Assembly (NCBI RefSeq): GCF_944384765.1
Contig: NZ_CALWUM010000002.1
Coordinates: 62,001-126,000, forward strand
DNA: 64,000 nt
Direction of reading: 5' to 3'
From: an uncultured Agathobaculum sp.
GTDB lineage: Bacteria; Bacillota; Clostridia; Oscillospirales; Butyricicoccaceae
The position numbers were made by a program, and so were the translations under genes. The first letter of the stretch is position 1, and each line of letters opens with the position of its first letter. Below the pieces are notes generated by a model. It worked only from the letters and a program-made list of their open reading frames with translations, had not been told where the DNA came from and did no database searches. Positions 51,914-62,785 of the stretch are shown in pieces.

Positions 51914-52340
51914 GCATCCCATCAGCAACCTGATGTCCGAAACCATGTCCAAAATCAAGGAAATGGTGGACGTCAATACCATCATCGGCACGCCGATCAC
52001 CACCGCGGACGGCACGACCGTCATCCCGGTGTCCAAGGTGACGTTCGGCTTTGGCTCGGGCGGCAGCGATTTTATGCCTAAGCACGCCGCGGCGGGACAG
52101 TCTCCGCTGGCATTTGGCGGCGGCGGCGGCGCGGGTGTCACGGTATCGCCGGTCTGCTTTCTGATCATTTCACGCGACGGCGGCGCGAGCATCCTGGGCG
52201 TCAACGCGCAGGCTTCGACCACAATCGACCGCCTGGTCGAGATGATTCCGGGCGCGCTGAACAAGGTTTCCAGTTTTATGGAGGGCTACAAGGGAAAGGC
52301 AGCGCCTGCTGCCCCGGAAACCCCGGAAACCGACGAATAA
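51906..52340 (+). CDS. ytfJ: GerW-family sporulation protein YtfJ
   Basis: A 144-residue protein of the YtfJ/GerW family, forespore-made proteins linked with spore germination. Conserved blocks are VDVNTIIGTPITTADGTTVI, VSKVTFGFGSGGSDF and the Gly-rich AFGGGGGAGVTVSPVCFLII. The tail is Pro/Glu/Thr rich. Its presence supports an endospore-forming lineage. Confidence 0.92.
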   Translation: MSEHPISNLMSETMSKIKEMVDVNTIIGTPITTADGTTVIPVSKVTFGFGSGGSDFMPKHAAAGQSPLAFGGGGGAGVTVSPVCFLIISRDGGASILGVNAQASTTIDRLVEMIPGALNKVSSFMEGYKGKAAPAAPETPETDE

Positions 52341-52356
52341 TGCCGCTTTCTCCCGC

Positions 52357-52389
52357 AAAACCTACTCGCATGGCTGCTGAGTAGGTTTT
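52357..52389 (+). terminator. Terminator after ytfJ
   Basis: An 11-bp stem AAAACCTACTC/GAGTAGGTTTT with the T-run in its 3' arm ends just before the carboxypeptidase gene. Confidence 0.7.
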
Positions 52390-52413
52390 GTTATGCGGGG
52401 AGAGATGCAAGCG

Positions 52414-53499
52414 GTGAAGAAATTTGCATGTGCGCTGCTGCTCATGCTGCTGTGCACGCCGGTGTGCGGCGCGCTCAGCGCGAAAAGCGCAGTGGTGATC
52501 GACGCGGATACGGGCGAGACGCTTTATGAATACAACGCGGATGAGCGCCTGCCCATGGCCTCGACCACCAAAATCATGACCGCGCTCGTGGCGCTGGGCG
52601 AGGGTGACCTTGACCGCACCTATACGGTCAAGCCCGAGTATGCGCAGGTGGAGGGCTCATCCATGTATTTGCAGGCGGGCGAGACGCTCAGTATGCGCGA
52701 CACGCTGTATGGACTGATGTTGTCGTCCGGCAACGACGCTGCGGTCGCGATTGCGGGCGAGTGCGGCGGATATGATGTGTTCATCCAGAAAATGAATGAC
52801 AAGGCGGCCGCGCTCGGATTGACCGATACGCATTTTGTCAACCCGAACGGCCTGCCGGCGGACGGACATTATACGACCGCCCGCGAGCTGGCACGCATCA
52901 CGGCCGAGGCGCTGCGCGACCCGGTGTTCCGCCAGATCGTCTCAACGCAGAGCTACACGGCAGGCGAGCGCACCTTTACCAACCACAACCGGCTGCTGAC
53001 CAGCTATGAAGGGGCGATCGGTGTCAAGACCGGCTATACGCGGGCGGCCGGGCGCTGCCTGGTGTCCGCTGCCGAGCGGAACGGCCGCACGGTGATCGCG
53101 GTCACGCTCAACGATGCGGATGACTGGAACGACCACGCGGCGCTGCTCGACGCGGCGTTTGCACAGTATGAGCCGGTCACGCTGCACGAGGCGGGCGAGC
53201 AGATCACCACGCTGCGCGTATTCGGCGGGGATGTGGACAGCGTGCCGCTCGTCGCGCAGAACACGGTGACCGCCTATCTGCTGCCCGGCGAGCGCGAGCA
53301 GCTGCAAACCGTGCGCTATGGGGACAGCATCTGCTATGCGCCCGTGGTGCAGACCGCTTACGCCGGACAAATCGAATACCGTCTCGGGGACGCGGTGCTG
53401 GCGCGTGACACATTGGTGTACGGCGGCGCGGCGCTGCTGCCGCCTGAGGAGAAGAGTCTGCCCGAGCGCATTTTAGAGCGCATTTTCGGGTCGGACTGA
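52414..53499 (+). CDS. D-alanyl-D-alanine carboxypeptidase (DacB/DacF type)
   Basis: A penicillin-binding protein of the S11 family that trims peptidoglycan pentapeptides. The N-terminal signal peptide is VKKFACALLLMLLCTPVCG. Active-site motifs are STTK (Ser50, Lys53), SSGND and VKTGYT (Lys205). A C-terminal PBP5-type beta domain and a short amphipathic end (ERILERIFG) suit membrane anchoring. GTG 52414 is nine bases after GGGGAGAG and puts the signal peptide at the start; in-frame ATGs at 52393 and 52405 are alternatives. Confidence 0.88.
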   Translation: MKKFACALLLMLLCTPVCGALSAKSAVVIDADTGETLYEYNADERLPMASTTKIMTALVALGEGDLDRTYTVKPEYAQVEGSSMYLQAGETLSMRDTLYGLMLSSGNDAAVAIAGECGGYDVFIQKMNDKAAALGLTDTHFVNPNGLPADGHYTTARELARITAEALRDPVFRQIVSTQSYTAGERTFTNHNRLLTSYEGAIGVKTGYTRAAGRCLVSAAERNGRTVIAVTLNDADDWNDHAALLDAAFAQYEPVTLHEAGEQITTLRVFGGDVDSVPLVAQNTVTAYLLPGEREQLQTVRYGDSICYAPVVQTAYAGQIEYRLGDAVLARDTLVYGGAALLPPEEKSLPERILERIFGSD

Positions 53500-53518
53500 C
53501 AACAAGGAGAGGACAATT

Positions 53519-54244
53519 TTGGACGAGAGATTGCAAAAAATCCTCGCGCAGGCCGGGCTTTGCTCGCGGCGCGAGGCGGAAAAATGGATTACAGACGGCA
53601 GGGTAACCGTCAACGGCCATCCCGCCAGCCTGGGTGACCGCGCGGACGCCCGCCGCGACCACATCGAGATCGATGGACGGCCGATCGGCATGTCCGAGGA
53701 GAAAAAATACCTGATGCTCTACAAGCCGCGCGGCTATGTGTCCACGCTCAAGGACGAGCGCGGCCGCAAAACCGTGGCCGACCTGACGCGCGGCTGCGGC
53801 GTGCGCGTGGTGCCGGTCGGCCGGCTGGACTACAACTCCGAGGGCCTGCTGCTGCTGACCAACGACGGCGATCTGGTCAACGCGCTGACCCATCCGCGCC
53901 ACGAGGTGGACAAGCATTACGAGGTGCGCGTGCGCGGCCGGCTGGACAATATCCCGCGCCTGTCGCAGCCGATGGAAATTGATGGATATGCAATCCGGCC
54001 GGCGGATGTGGTCATTTTGGAGCAGGATGCGCAAAGCGCCAAGCTGCGCCTGACCATCCACGAGGGCCGCAACCGCCAGATCCGCAAAATGTGCGAACAA
54101 TGCGGGCTGGAGGTGCGGCGGCTCAAACGTGTGGCGATCGGAACGCTGCCGCTCGACCCGGGGCTCAAAAGCGGCGCATGGCGCGAACTGACGCCGGACG
54201 AGCTTGCCTATCTGCAGGGAATTGCTGCAAATTTGCAGGAATGA
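53519..54244 (+). CDS. rluB: Ribosomal large subunit pseudouridine synthase B family
   Basis: The 241-residue protein has an N-terminal S4 RNA-binding domain (LQKILAQAGLCSRREAEKWI) and a RsuA/RluB-type synthase domain with the catalytic Asp in VGRLDYNSEGLLLLTNDG. The late motif HEGRNRQIRKMCEQCG is intact. It probably modifies 23S rRNA helix 89-90 like Bacillus RluB. The start is TTG 53519 after AAGGAGAGG. Confidence 0.92.
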   Translation: MDERLQKILAQAGLCSRREAEKWITDGRVTVNGHPASLGDRADARRDHIEIDGRPIGMSEEKKYLMLYKPRGYVSTLKDERGRKTVADLTRGCGVRVVPVGRLDYNSEGLLLLTNDGDLVNALTHPRHEVDKHYEVRVRGRLDNIPRLSQPMEIDGYAIRPADVVILEQDAQSAKLRLTIHEGRNRQIRKMCEQCGLEVRRLKRVAIGTLPLDPGLKSGAWRELTPDELAYLQGIAANLQE

Positions 54245-54255
54245 TGCAAAACATC

Positions 54256-54284
54256 TTGCATTTTTTCGCAAAACCCCTTACAAT
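54256..54284 (+). promoter_or_regulatory. rpiR-family gene promoter
   Basis: TTGCAT (54256-54261), a 17-bp spacer and TACAAT (54279-54284). The same pair of hexamers occurs at the EamA promoter. Confidence 0.75.
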
Positions 54285-54322
54285 AGAAGCGGCAAAATGC
54301 AGGTATGCAGGAGAGACGGAAC

Positions 54323-55192
54323 ATGAATGATCTGATCAACAAGATACAGAGCGATCTGCCGCGCTTTTCCAAGGGGCAAAAGCAGATCGCCCGGTTTATT
54401 TTGGAGCACTACGACAAAGCCGCGTTTATGACCGCCAGCCGTCTGGGACAGACGGTCGGCGTGAGCGAGTCCACGGTCGTGCGCTTTGCGACCGAGCTGG
54501 GATACGACGGCTATCCCCACCTGCAGCGCGCGCTGCAGGAGATGATCCGCAACAAGCTGACCTCGGTGCAGCGCATGGAGGTATCGAGCGACCGCATGGG
54601 CGGGCGCGATGTGCTGCAGACCGTGCTGCACGCGGACATGGACATGATCCGCATGACGCTCGACGAGATCGACCGCGATGCGTTTCAGGGCGCGGTGGAC
54701 GCGCTGACCGGCGCGCGGCGCATTTACATCCTGGGCGTGCGATCTTCGAGCGCGCTGTCCAACTTTCTGGGCTTTTATTTTAACCTTTTGTTCGAAAATG
54801 TCACACTGGTGCGTACCAACAGCGCGAGTGAGATTTTTGAGCAGGTGCTGCGCATCGGGCCGGGGGACGTGCTGTTCGGCGTCAGCTTCCCGCGCTACTC
54901 CAAGCGCACGCTGAGCGCCATGCAGTACGCCCGCGACCGCGGCGCGCGCGTCATCGCGCTGACCGATTCGCACCTGTCGCCGCTTGCGCGCGTGGCTGAC
55001 CATCTGCTGCTCGCGCGCAGCGATATGGCGAGCTTTGTCGATTCGCTGGTCGCGCCGCTCTCGGTGGTCAACGCGCTGATCGTCGCGGTCGGCATGAGCC
55101 GCCGGGACGAGATCGAGCAGACCTTCAACAAGCTCGAGCGCATCTGGGCGGAATACGACGTATATGAAAAAACGGAGGACGACATCAGTTGA
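54323..55192 (+). CDS. RpiR/MurR-family transcriptional regulator
   Basis: A 289-residue regulator with an N-terminal RpiR helix-turn-helix (KGQKQIARFILEHYDKAAFM, then VGVSESTVVRFATELGYDGY) and a C-terminal SIS sugar-phosphate-binding domain (RRIYILGVRSSSALSNFL, GVSFPRYSKRTLSAMQYAR). It is co-transcribed with baiN, cmk and plsC, so it may be a local regulator or just an operon passenger. The signal is likely a phosphosugar or amino-sugar. ATG 54323 follows CAGGAGAGA. Confidence 0.87.
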   Translation: MNDLINKIQSDLPRFSKGQKQIARFILEHYDKAAFMTASRLGQTVGVSESTVVRFATELGYDGYPHLQRALQEMIRNKLTSVQRMEVSSDRMGGRDVLQTVLHADMDMIRMTLDEIDRDAFQGAVDALTGARRIYILGVRSSSALSNFLGFYFNLLFENVTLVRTNSASEIFEQVLRIGPGDVLFGVSFPRYSKRTLSAMQYARDRGARVIALTDSHLSPLARVADHLLLARSDMASFVDSLVAPLSVVNALIVAVGMSRRDEIEQTFNKLERIWAEYDVYEKTEDDIS

Positions 55193-56418
55193 ATATCGTT
55201 GTGATCGGCGGCGGTGCGGCCGGGCTGATGGCCGCGGGCACCGCGGCGGAAAACGGCGCGCGCGTCACGCTGCTCGAGACAAATGAAAAGGTCGGCCGCA
55301 AGCTGTTCATCACCGGCAAGGGCCGCTGCAATGTGTGCAACAACTGCGACACGCAGGAGGTGCTGCGCAATGTGCCGGTCAACCCGCGCTTTTTGTATTC
55401 CGCGCTGGGTTGTTTCCCGCCCGCCGCGGTGATGGAATTTTTTGAGGCGCACGGCGTGCCGCTCAAAACCGAGCGCGGCAACCGCGTTTTTCCTGTGTCG
55501 GACAAGTCCGCGGATATCATTGACGCGCTTTTTACCTGGGTCAAACATACCGGTGTTATAATCATACACGAAACTGCCGCGTCGCTCGAACTGGCGGACG
55601 GCCGCGTGACCGGCGTGCGCACGGGCGGCCGGGTGTTTCCGGCGGACCGCGTGATTGTGGCGACGGGCGGCGTATCCTATCCGCAGACCGGCTCGACTGG
55701 CGACGGCTACCGCTTTGCCAAACAGGCCGGGCACACGGTCGTGCCGGCGAACGGCTCGCTCGTGCCGCTGGTGACGCCCGGCGGCTGTGAGGCGCTGATG
55801 GGACTGAGCCTGCGCAACGTGCAGGTGACCGTTTACGAGGATAACAAAAAGATCTGGTCGGACTTTGGCGAGATGCTGTTTACGCACTTCGGCCTGTCTG
55901 GGCCGCTCATCCTGTCCGCCTCTGCGCACATGCGGCATTTCGGCAGCAAGGGCTATCATATCGAGATCGACCTCAAGCCCGCGCTGGATGAAAAAACACT
56001 GGACAAACGCCTGCTGAGCGACTTTGACAAGCATAAAAACAGCGACTTTATCAACGCACTCGGCGAGCTGCTGCCGCGCAAACTCATCCCCGAGGTCATC
56101 CGCTTATCCGGGATCGATCCGCGCGCCAAGGTCAACAGCATCACAAAGGCGCAGCGCGCCGATCTGCTGCACACGCTCAAGCACTTTCTAGTGGTGGTAT
56201 CGGGCAAGCGCCCGGTCGCGGAGGCGATTGTCACCACGGGCGGCGTTTCGGTCAAGGAGATCAGCCCCAAGACCATGCAGTCGAAAAAGTGCGCAGGCCT
56301 GTATTTCGCGGGCGAGGTGCTCGACGTGGACGCCTATACGGGCGGCTTTAATTTACAGATCGCGTGGTCGACCGGCCGGCTGGCCGGGCTGTCGGCTGCA
56401 CAGCAGGAGGATACATGA
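55189..56418 (+). CDS. NAD(P)/FAD-dependent oxidoreductase (YhiN/BaiN family)
   Basis: A 409-residue flavoprotein of the HI0933 family. The FAD motif is IVVIGGGAAGLMAAGTAA, followed by KVGRKLFITGKGRCNVCN, VIVATGGVSYPQTGSTGDG and the C-terminal FAD contact AGEVLDVDAYTGGFNLQIAW. A close family member (BaiN) takes part in bile-acid 7-dehydroxylation, but most members, including this one in a housekeeping operon, have no known substrate. The start is TTG 55189 overlapping the rpiR stop by four bases, after CGGAGG. Confidence 0.88.
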   Translation: MNIVVIGGGAAGLMAAGTAAENGARVTLLETNEKVGRKLFITGKGRCNVCNNCDTQEVLRNVPVNPRFLYSALGCFPPAAVMEFFEAHGVPLKTERGNRVFPVSDKSADIIDALFTWVKHTGVIIIHETAASLELADGRVTGVRTGGRVFPADRVIVATGGVSYPQTGSTGDGYRFAKQAGHTVVPANGSLVPLVTPGGCEALMGLSLRNVQVTVYEDNKKIWSDFGEMLFTHFGLSGPLILSASAHMRHFGSKGYHIEIDLKPALDEKTLDKRLLSDFDKHKNSDFINALGELLPRKLIPEVIRLSGIDPRAKVNSITKAQRADLLHTLKHFLVVVSGKRPVAEAIVTTGGVSVKEISPKTMQSKKCAGLYFAGEVLDVDAYTGGFNLQIAWSTGRLAGLSAAQQEDT

Positions 56419-57107
56419 TGGGATATATTTCGGTTGCCATTGACGGGCCCTCGGGCGCGGGCAAGTCCACGGTCGCGCGCGCCGCTGCCATGCGGCTGGG
56501 CTATGTGTATGTGGACACGGGCGCGATGTACCGCGCGATCGGCCTAGCGGTGTGCCGCCGAGGGATCGACGGGGAGGACGCGGCGGGGATTGCCGCCGTG
56601 CTGCCCGAGCTCACCATCCAGCTGGCCTATGAGAACGGCACGCAGCATGTGCTGCTCTGCGGCGAGGATGTGTCGGATGCGATCCGCACGCCCGAGATCG
56701 CCTACTACGCCTCCAAGGTGTCGGCCGTGCCTGCGGTGCGGCAGTTCCTGCTGGAAACCCAGCGCAGCATGGCGAAAAGCGGCAATATCCTGATGGACGG
56801 GCGCGACATCGGCACGGTTATCCTGCCGGACGCCCCGGTCAAGATCTTCCTGACGGCCTCTGCGGAGACGCGCGCCGAACGGCGCTACCTCGAGCTGCGC
56901 GAAAAGGGCCAGCAGGTGACGCGCGAGCGCGTGCTGCACGATGTGGTCGAGCGCGACCGGCAGGACATGACGCGCGCGGTCGCCCCGCTGCGGCAGGCGG
57001 CGGATGCCGTGCTGCTCGACACGAGCGATATGACGCTTGAGCAGAGCATTCAGGCAGTTTTGCAGATCATTGAGAAGAAAATTGAGGATTTGAACCATGA
57101 AAGTTAA
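56418..57107 (+). CDS. cmk: Cytidylate kinase
   Basis: Cmk phosphorylates CMP and dCMP. The 229-residue protein has the P-loop DGPSGAGKST, DTGAMYRAIGLAV, the CMP-binding DGRDIGTVILPDA and the LID region ERDRQDMTRAVAPL. The start is ATG 56418, seven bases after AGGAGG (56405-56410); ATG 56415 directly before it is equally in frame. It precedes plsC with an 11-base overlap, and the cmk-plsC-ispH-rpsA order is a familiar clostridial arrangement. Confidence 0.95.
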   Translation: MGYISVAIDGPSGAGKSTVARAAAMRLGYVYVDTGAMYRAIGLAVCRRGIDGEDAAGIAAVLPELTIQLAYENGTQHVLLCGEDVSDAIRTPEIAYYASKVSAVPAVRQFLLETQRSMAKSGNILMDGRDIGTVILPDAPVKIFLTASAETRAERRYLELREKGQQVTRERVLHDVVERDRQDMTRAVAPLRQAADAVLLDTSDMTLEQSIQAVLQIIEKKIEDLNHES

Positions 57108-57681
57108 ATTCCATCGCTGGTTCCAGCGGTTTGCCGTGCCGTTTGTGGCGCTGGCGTTTCACATCTACTTCGGCTACAAGGTGATCGGGCGGGAGAATAT
57201 CCCGGAAGGGGGCTGCGTGGTGTGCCCCAACCATGTGCAGCTGTCCGACCCGCCGTTTGCGGCGATCGCGCTCGGGCATGGCATCCCGCTGCGCCTGATG
57301 GCAAAAAAAGAGCTGTTCAAAAACAAGGCGTTCTCCTGGCTGATCGCCGCGCTCGGCGCGTTCCCGATCGACCGCGAGGGCGCGGACATCACTGCGATCA
57401 AGACCGCGCTCGGCTGCGTGCGCGAGGGGCAGAAGCTGATCATCTTCCCGCAGGGTACGCGCGGCGCGGCGGAGGGGGAGACCAAAAAGGGGGCGGCCAT
57501 GCTGGCGGTCAAGACCCGCGCGCCCATCCTGCCTATGTACATCACGGAGAACAAGGGCTTTCGCTGCAAGGCGACCGTGGTCATCGGTGAGCCCTTCCGG
57601 CCCGACCCCAAGGAAAAGGATTACGGCGTGATCGCGGATGATATCCTGCACCGCATCTACGCACTGAAGGACAAGGTATGA
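57097..57681 (+). CDS. plsC: 1-acyl-sn-glycerol-3-phosphate acyltransferase
   Basis: PlsC acylates lysophosphatidic acid to phosphatidic acid at the membrane. The 194-residue protein has the HX4D catalytic motif NHVQLSD (His46, Asp51), the GAFPIDRE block and FPQGTRG, where most homologues have FPEGTR. A hydrophobic N-terminus (FAVPFVALAFHIYFG) provides membrane contact. It overlaps cmk and the ispH fusion gene on either side. Confidence 0.92.
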   Translation: MKVKFHRWFQRFAVPFVALAFHIYFGYKVIGRENIPEGGCVVCPNHVQLSDPPFAAIALGHGIPLRLMAKKELFKNKAFSWLIAALGAFPIDREGADITAIKTALGCVREGQKLIIFPQGTRGAAEGETKKGAAMLAVKTRAPILPMYITENKGFRCKATVVIGEPFRPDPKEKDYGVIADDILHRIYALKDKV

Positions 57682-59615
57682 GTACGGTAACGGTAGCCAA
57701 AACCGCCGGTTTCTGCTTCGGCGTGCGCCGTGCGGTCGAGCTGGCCGAGCAGCAGGCGGCAAAATACGGCGAGATCTGGGCCTATGGCGAGATCATCCAC
57801 AATATGCACGAGATCACGCGGTTGGAAAAGTGCGGCGTGCGCACCGCCCACACGCTCGCAGAAATCCCGGACGGGGCGAAGGTGCTCATCCGGGCGCATG
57901 GCGTGCCGCGCACGGTTTACGACACGCTGGCGGCAAAAAACTGCGAAATTTTCGACGCGACCTGCCCGTTTGTGCAAAAGATCCACCGGATTGCGGACGA
58001 GGAGAGCCGCACGGGGCGCCTGGTGGTCATCCTGGGCAGCGCGGGCCATCCCGAGGTGGTGGGCATCGAGGGATGGTGCGGCGCGTCGGTTGTGCTCGAC
58101 GGCGAGGCACAGGTGCGGGCCTTTGCGGACAATCCGGCGAACGCGGAAAAGCCGGTTTCCGTGGTTGCACAAACCACGGTCAACCGGGCAATTTGGAATA
58201 TTTCCGTCGGTCTGATAAAAAAAAGGTGTACAAACCTCAAAATTTTTGATACAATATGTAAAGCGACGGATGAGCGTCAGTCGGAGGCTCGTCTGCTTGC
58301 CGGTGCGTCGGATCAGATGATTGTGATCGGCGACAAGAAAAGCTCCAACACCAAACGGCTCTATGAGATCAGCCGTTCGCTGTGCGACAATGTGCTTTAT
58401 ATCGAGGACGCCACAGAGCTTACGACGCAGGAGTTCTGCCGGGATGGGCGTATCGGGATCACAGCAGGGGCATCGACACCGGCATGGATAATTAAGGAGG
58501 TCAGTAACATGATGGGCGAAGAAACCAAGATTGAAAATGGTGAGGACTTTGCGGCGATGCTCGAGGAGTCCTTCCGAACTTTAAATACAGGAGAAAAAGT
58601 CACCGGTACCGTTGTCGCAGTGTCCACGACCGATGTACAGGTCGACCTTGGCGTGAAGCACACTGCGTATATCCCGTTTAATGAGCTGTCGGACGACCCG
58701 AACTACGATGTAGCAGCCAACATTCATCCGGGCGATGAGATCGAGGCAGTTGTTGTTCGCGTAAACGACGGCGAGGGCACGGTCACGCTGTCCAAGAAGC
58801 GCGTTGACCAGCTCAAGGGCTGGGAGACCATCGAGAAGGCTTACGAGGAGCACACGGTGGTCGAGGGCACGATCGTCGAGGAGAATCGCGGCGGCGTTGT
58901 TGCGACCGCTTACGGCGTGCGTGTCTTTATCCCGGCCAGCCAGACCGGCGTACCCAAGGATCAGTCCATGAGCCAGCTGGTAAAGACCACTCAGTCTTTC
59001 TATATCACCGAGATCAACCGCCAGCGCAAGCGCGTGGTCGGCTCGATCCGCCAGATCCTGCAGGAGGCCCGCAAGGCTGCTGCGGAGAAGATCTGGAGCA
59101 CCATCGAGGTCGGCAACGAGTACGAGGGCACGGTCAAGTCCCTGACCTCCTACGGCGCGTTTGTTGACATCGGCGGCGTGGACGGCATGGTTCACATCTC
59201 CGAGCTGTCCTGGGGCCGCATCAAGCACCCGTCCGAGGTCGTCAATGTCGGCGACAAGGTCAAGGTGTTCGTCATCGGCCTGGACAAGGAGAACAAGAAG
59301 ATCTCCCTCGGCTACAAGCGCGAGGAGGATAATCCGTGGAACATCTTCAAGTCCAAGTACAGCGTGGGCGATACCGCTGAGGTCAAGATCCTCAAGTTCA
59401 TGCCGTTCGGCGCGTTCGCTGAGATCGTTCCGGGCGTGGACGGCCTGATCCATATTTCCCAGATCGCGGACCATCGCATCGCAAAGCCCGAGGATGTGCT
59501 CGAGGTTGGCCAGATGGTAAACGCGAAAATCATCGACATCAACGACGAGAAGAAGAAGGTTTCCCTGTCCATCCGCGCGCTGCTGATGGAAGAGGAGCAG
59601 TACGACGAGGAGTAA
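57678..59615 (+). CDS. ispH-rpsA: Bifunctional HMBPP reductase (IspH) / ribosomal protein S1 fusion
   Basis: Residues 1-277 are IspH, the 4Fe-4S enzyme that makes IPP and DMAPP in the MEP pathway. The cluster cysteines are Cys13 (GFCFGV), Cys96 (DATCPFV) and Cys194 (DTICKAT), with the TTVN and AGASTP motifs also present. From about residue 300 there are four S1 RNA-binding repeats, for example VSTTDVQVDLGVKHTAYIP and SYGAFVDIGGVDGMVHISEL. Such fusions are known in clostridia. At the junction an in-frame ATG pair (58509) follows a perfect AAGGAGGT, so S1 may also be made alone. It overlaps plsC by four bases. Confidence 0.93.
   Translation: MSTVTVAKTAGFCFGVRRAVELAEQQAAKYGEIWAYGEIIHNMHEITRLEKCGVRTAHTLAEIPDGAKVLIRAHGVPRTVYDTLAAKNCEIFDATCPFVQKIHRIADEESRTGRLVVILGSAGHPEVVGIEGWCGASVVLDGEAQVRAFADNPANAEKPVSVVAQTTVNRAIWNISVGLIKKRCTNLKIFDTICKATDERQSEARLLAGASDQMIVIGDKKSSNTKRLYEISRSLCDNVLYIEDATELTTQEFCRDGRIGITAGASTPAWIIKEVSNMMGEETKIENGEDFAAMLEESFRTLNTGEKVTGTVVAVSTTDVQVDLGVKHTAYIPFNELSDDPNYDVAANIHPGDEIEAVVVRVNDGEGTVTLSKKRVDQLKGWETIEKAYEEHTVVEGTIVEENRGGVVATAYGVRVFIPASQTGVPKDQSMSQLVKTTQSFYITEINRQRKRVVGSIRQILQEARKAAAEKIWSTIEVGNEYEGTVKSLTSYGAFVDIGGVDGMVHISELSWGRIKHPSEVVNVGDKVKVFVIGLDKENKKISLGYKREEDNPWNIFKSKYSVGDTAEVKILKFMPFGAFAEIVPGVDGLIHISQIADHRIAKPEDVLEVGQMVNAKIIDINDEKKKVSLSIRALLMEEEQYDEE
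58227..58255 (+). promoter_or_regulatory. Possible internal promoter within ispH
   Basis: TGTACA (58227-58232), a 17-bp spacer and TACAAT (58250-58255) preceded by TG one base upstream (extended -10). It lies in an unusually AT-rich stretch of the gene, some 250 bases before the internal S1 start. Confidence 0.4.
58494..58511 (+). promoter_or_regulatory. Internal Shine-Dalgarno and start for stand-alone S1
   Basis: AAGGAGGT (58494-58501) is followed after seven bases by ATG (58509-58511) in the frame of the fusion. Initiation here would give a 368-residue S1 protein starting MMGEETKIENGEDF, ending at 59615. Confidence 0.65.
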
Positions 59616-59660
59616 TCTCCCGCCGCAGCATCTCGTCAAACGCAATATCCTGTAATCTGC

Positions 59661-59691
59661 AAAGAAGCACCCGGAGGGGTGCTTCTTTTTT
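59661..59691 (+). terminator. Terminator after the ispH-rpsA gene
   Basis: A 12-bp stem AAAGAAGCACCC/GGGTGCTTCTTT with a GGAG loop is followed by more T residues. Confidence 0.88.
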
Positions 59692-59732
59692 GCCATCGGC
59701 GCGCGTATACTTGCCCCGAAGGGGGCGGGCGT

Positions 59733-60425
59733 ATGCGGCGGTGCAGGCATCGGAACAGGACAGGGCGTGTGCTTGCCGTCCTGCTGATCGTGCTGACAGC
59801 GGTTGCAGCAGCTGCGGTCTCGGCGCGTATGCACCGGGTGTTCATGGAGTATGCGGCCAACGTGTGTGAGGACAGCGCGATCCAGGAGATCAACAACCTG
59901 ATGGAAGAAGAGGTGTTTTCCGACCCGGAGACCTATGAGAATATGGTCATACTCGAGCACGACAGCGAAAACCATGTCACTGCCCTGCGCACGGATGTGA
60001 TCGCGATCGGCCGGATCAAGACGCGGCTGGTCAACGGCCTGTTTGAGCGGCTCGGCGACCTCGAGCAGACCACGATCGAGGTGCCGCTTGGCTCGGTGTT
60101 CGCGCCGCGGTTCCTCAGCGGCATGGGGCCGGTGGTGGACATCGGCATGGCGGGCCTGACCCAGATGGAAGCCGAGTTCGTCAGTGCGTTTTCCGCCGCG
60201 GGCATCAACCAGACGCGGCATAACATCATCATTGAAATCCACGCGGGCTTCCGCATCCTGACGCCGTTCGGCGGGGAGGACCGCGAGATCGTCAGCAGCT
60301 TTCCGGTGACCGATACCGTCATCGTCGGCACTGTGCCCGAGCGGTATACCTATATCGACGATTTGGGCTCGGGTTTGCTCGGTGAGATCAGCGACTATGA
60401 TAATTCGGCGGAAAACGGAAAATAA
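59733..60425 (+). CDS. yunB: Sporulation protein YunB
   Basis: A 230-residue protein with a basic N-terminus, one transmembrane helix (VLAVLLIVLTAVAAAAV) and an extracytoplasmic YunB domain: AIQEINNLMEEEV, TDVIAIGRIKTRLVNG, VPLGSVFAPRFLSGMGP and the late HNIIIEIHAGFRILTP. In Bacillus yunB is a mother-cell (sigma E) gene needed for normal sporulation. ATG 59733 follows GGGGGCGGG; earlier in-frame codons overlap the upstream terminator. Confidence 0.85.
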   Translation: MRRCRHRNRTGRVLAVLLIVLTAVAAAAVSARMHRVFMEYAANVCEDSAIQEINNLMEEEVFSDPETYENMVILEHDSENHVTALRTDVIAIGRIKTRLVNGLFERLGDLEQTTIEVPLGSVFAPRFLSGMGPVVDIGMAGLTQMEAEFVSAFSAAGINQTRHNIIIEIHAGFRILTPFGGEDREIVSSFPVTDTVIVGTVPERYTYIDDLGSGLLGEISDYDNSAENGK

Positions 60426-62480
<2,055 letters not shown>

Positions 62481-62481
62481 C

Positions 62482-62769
62482 ATGGCAATTTCGCGCAAAG
62501 AAATTGAACACATCGCGTCCCTTGCGCGTCTGGACTCGACGGGCGGCATTTTCGACCGCCTGGCGGACGACATGCAGGACATCGTCGGCATGGTCGACAA
62601 GCTCGCAGAGCTCGATCTGGGCGACATCACGGACGTGATCAACACCGAGCGCAAAAACGCGTTCCACGAGGACGTGGTCATTCAGGAATACACCCCGGAC
62701 GAGCTCATCGAGCCCAACGCGCCGGACTTTCAGGCAGGCGGCGTAGCCGTGCCGCGTGTGGTCGAGTAA
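62482..62769 (+). CDS. gatC: Asp-tRNA(Asn)/Glu-tRNA(Gln) amidotransferase subunit C
   Basis: The 95-residue GatC stabilises the GatCAB amidotransferase that makes Gln-tRNA (and Asn-tRNA) by transamidation. Typical blocks are [15 protein letters not shown] and [13 protein letters not shown]. It starts one base after the ligA stop, after AGGAGG, and precedes gatA by 16 bases. Confidence 0.92.
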   Translation: MAISRKEIEHIASLARLDSTGGIFDRLADDMQDIVGMVDKLAELDLGDITDVINTERKNAFHEDVVIQEYTPDELIEPNAPDFQAGGVAVPRVVE

Positions 62770-62785
62770 AAGGGAGGACAGAGAA

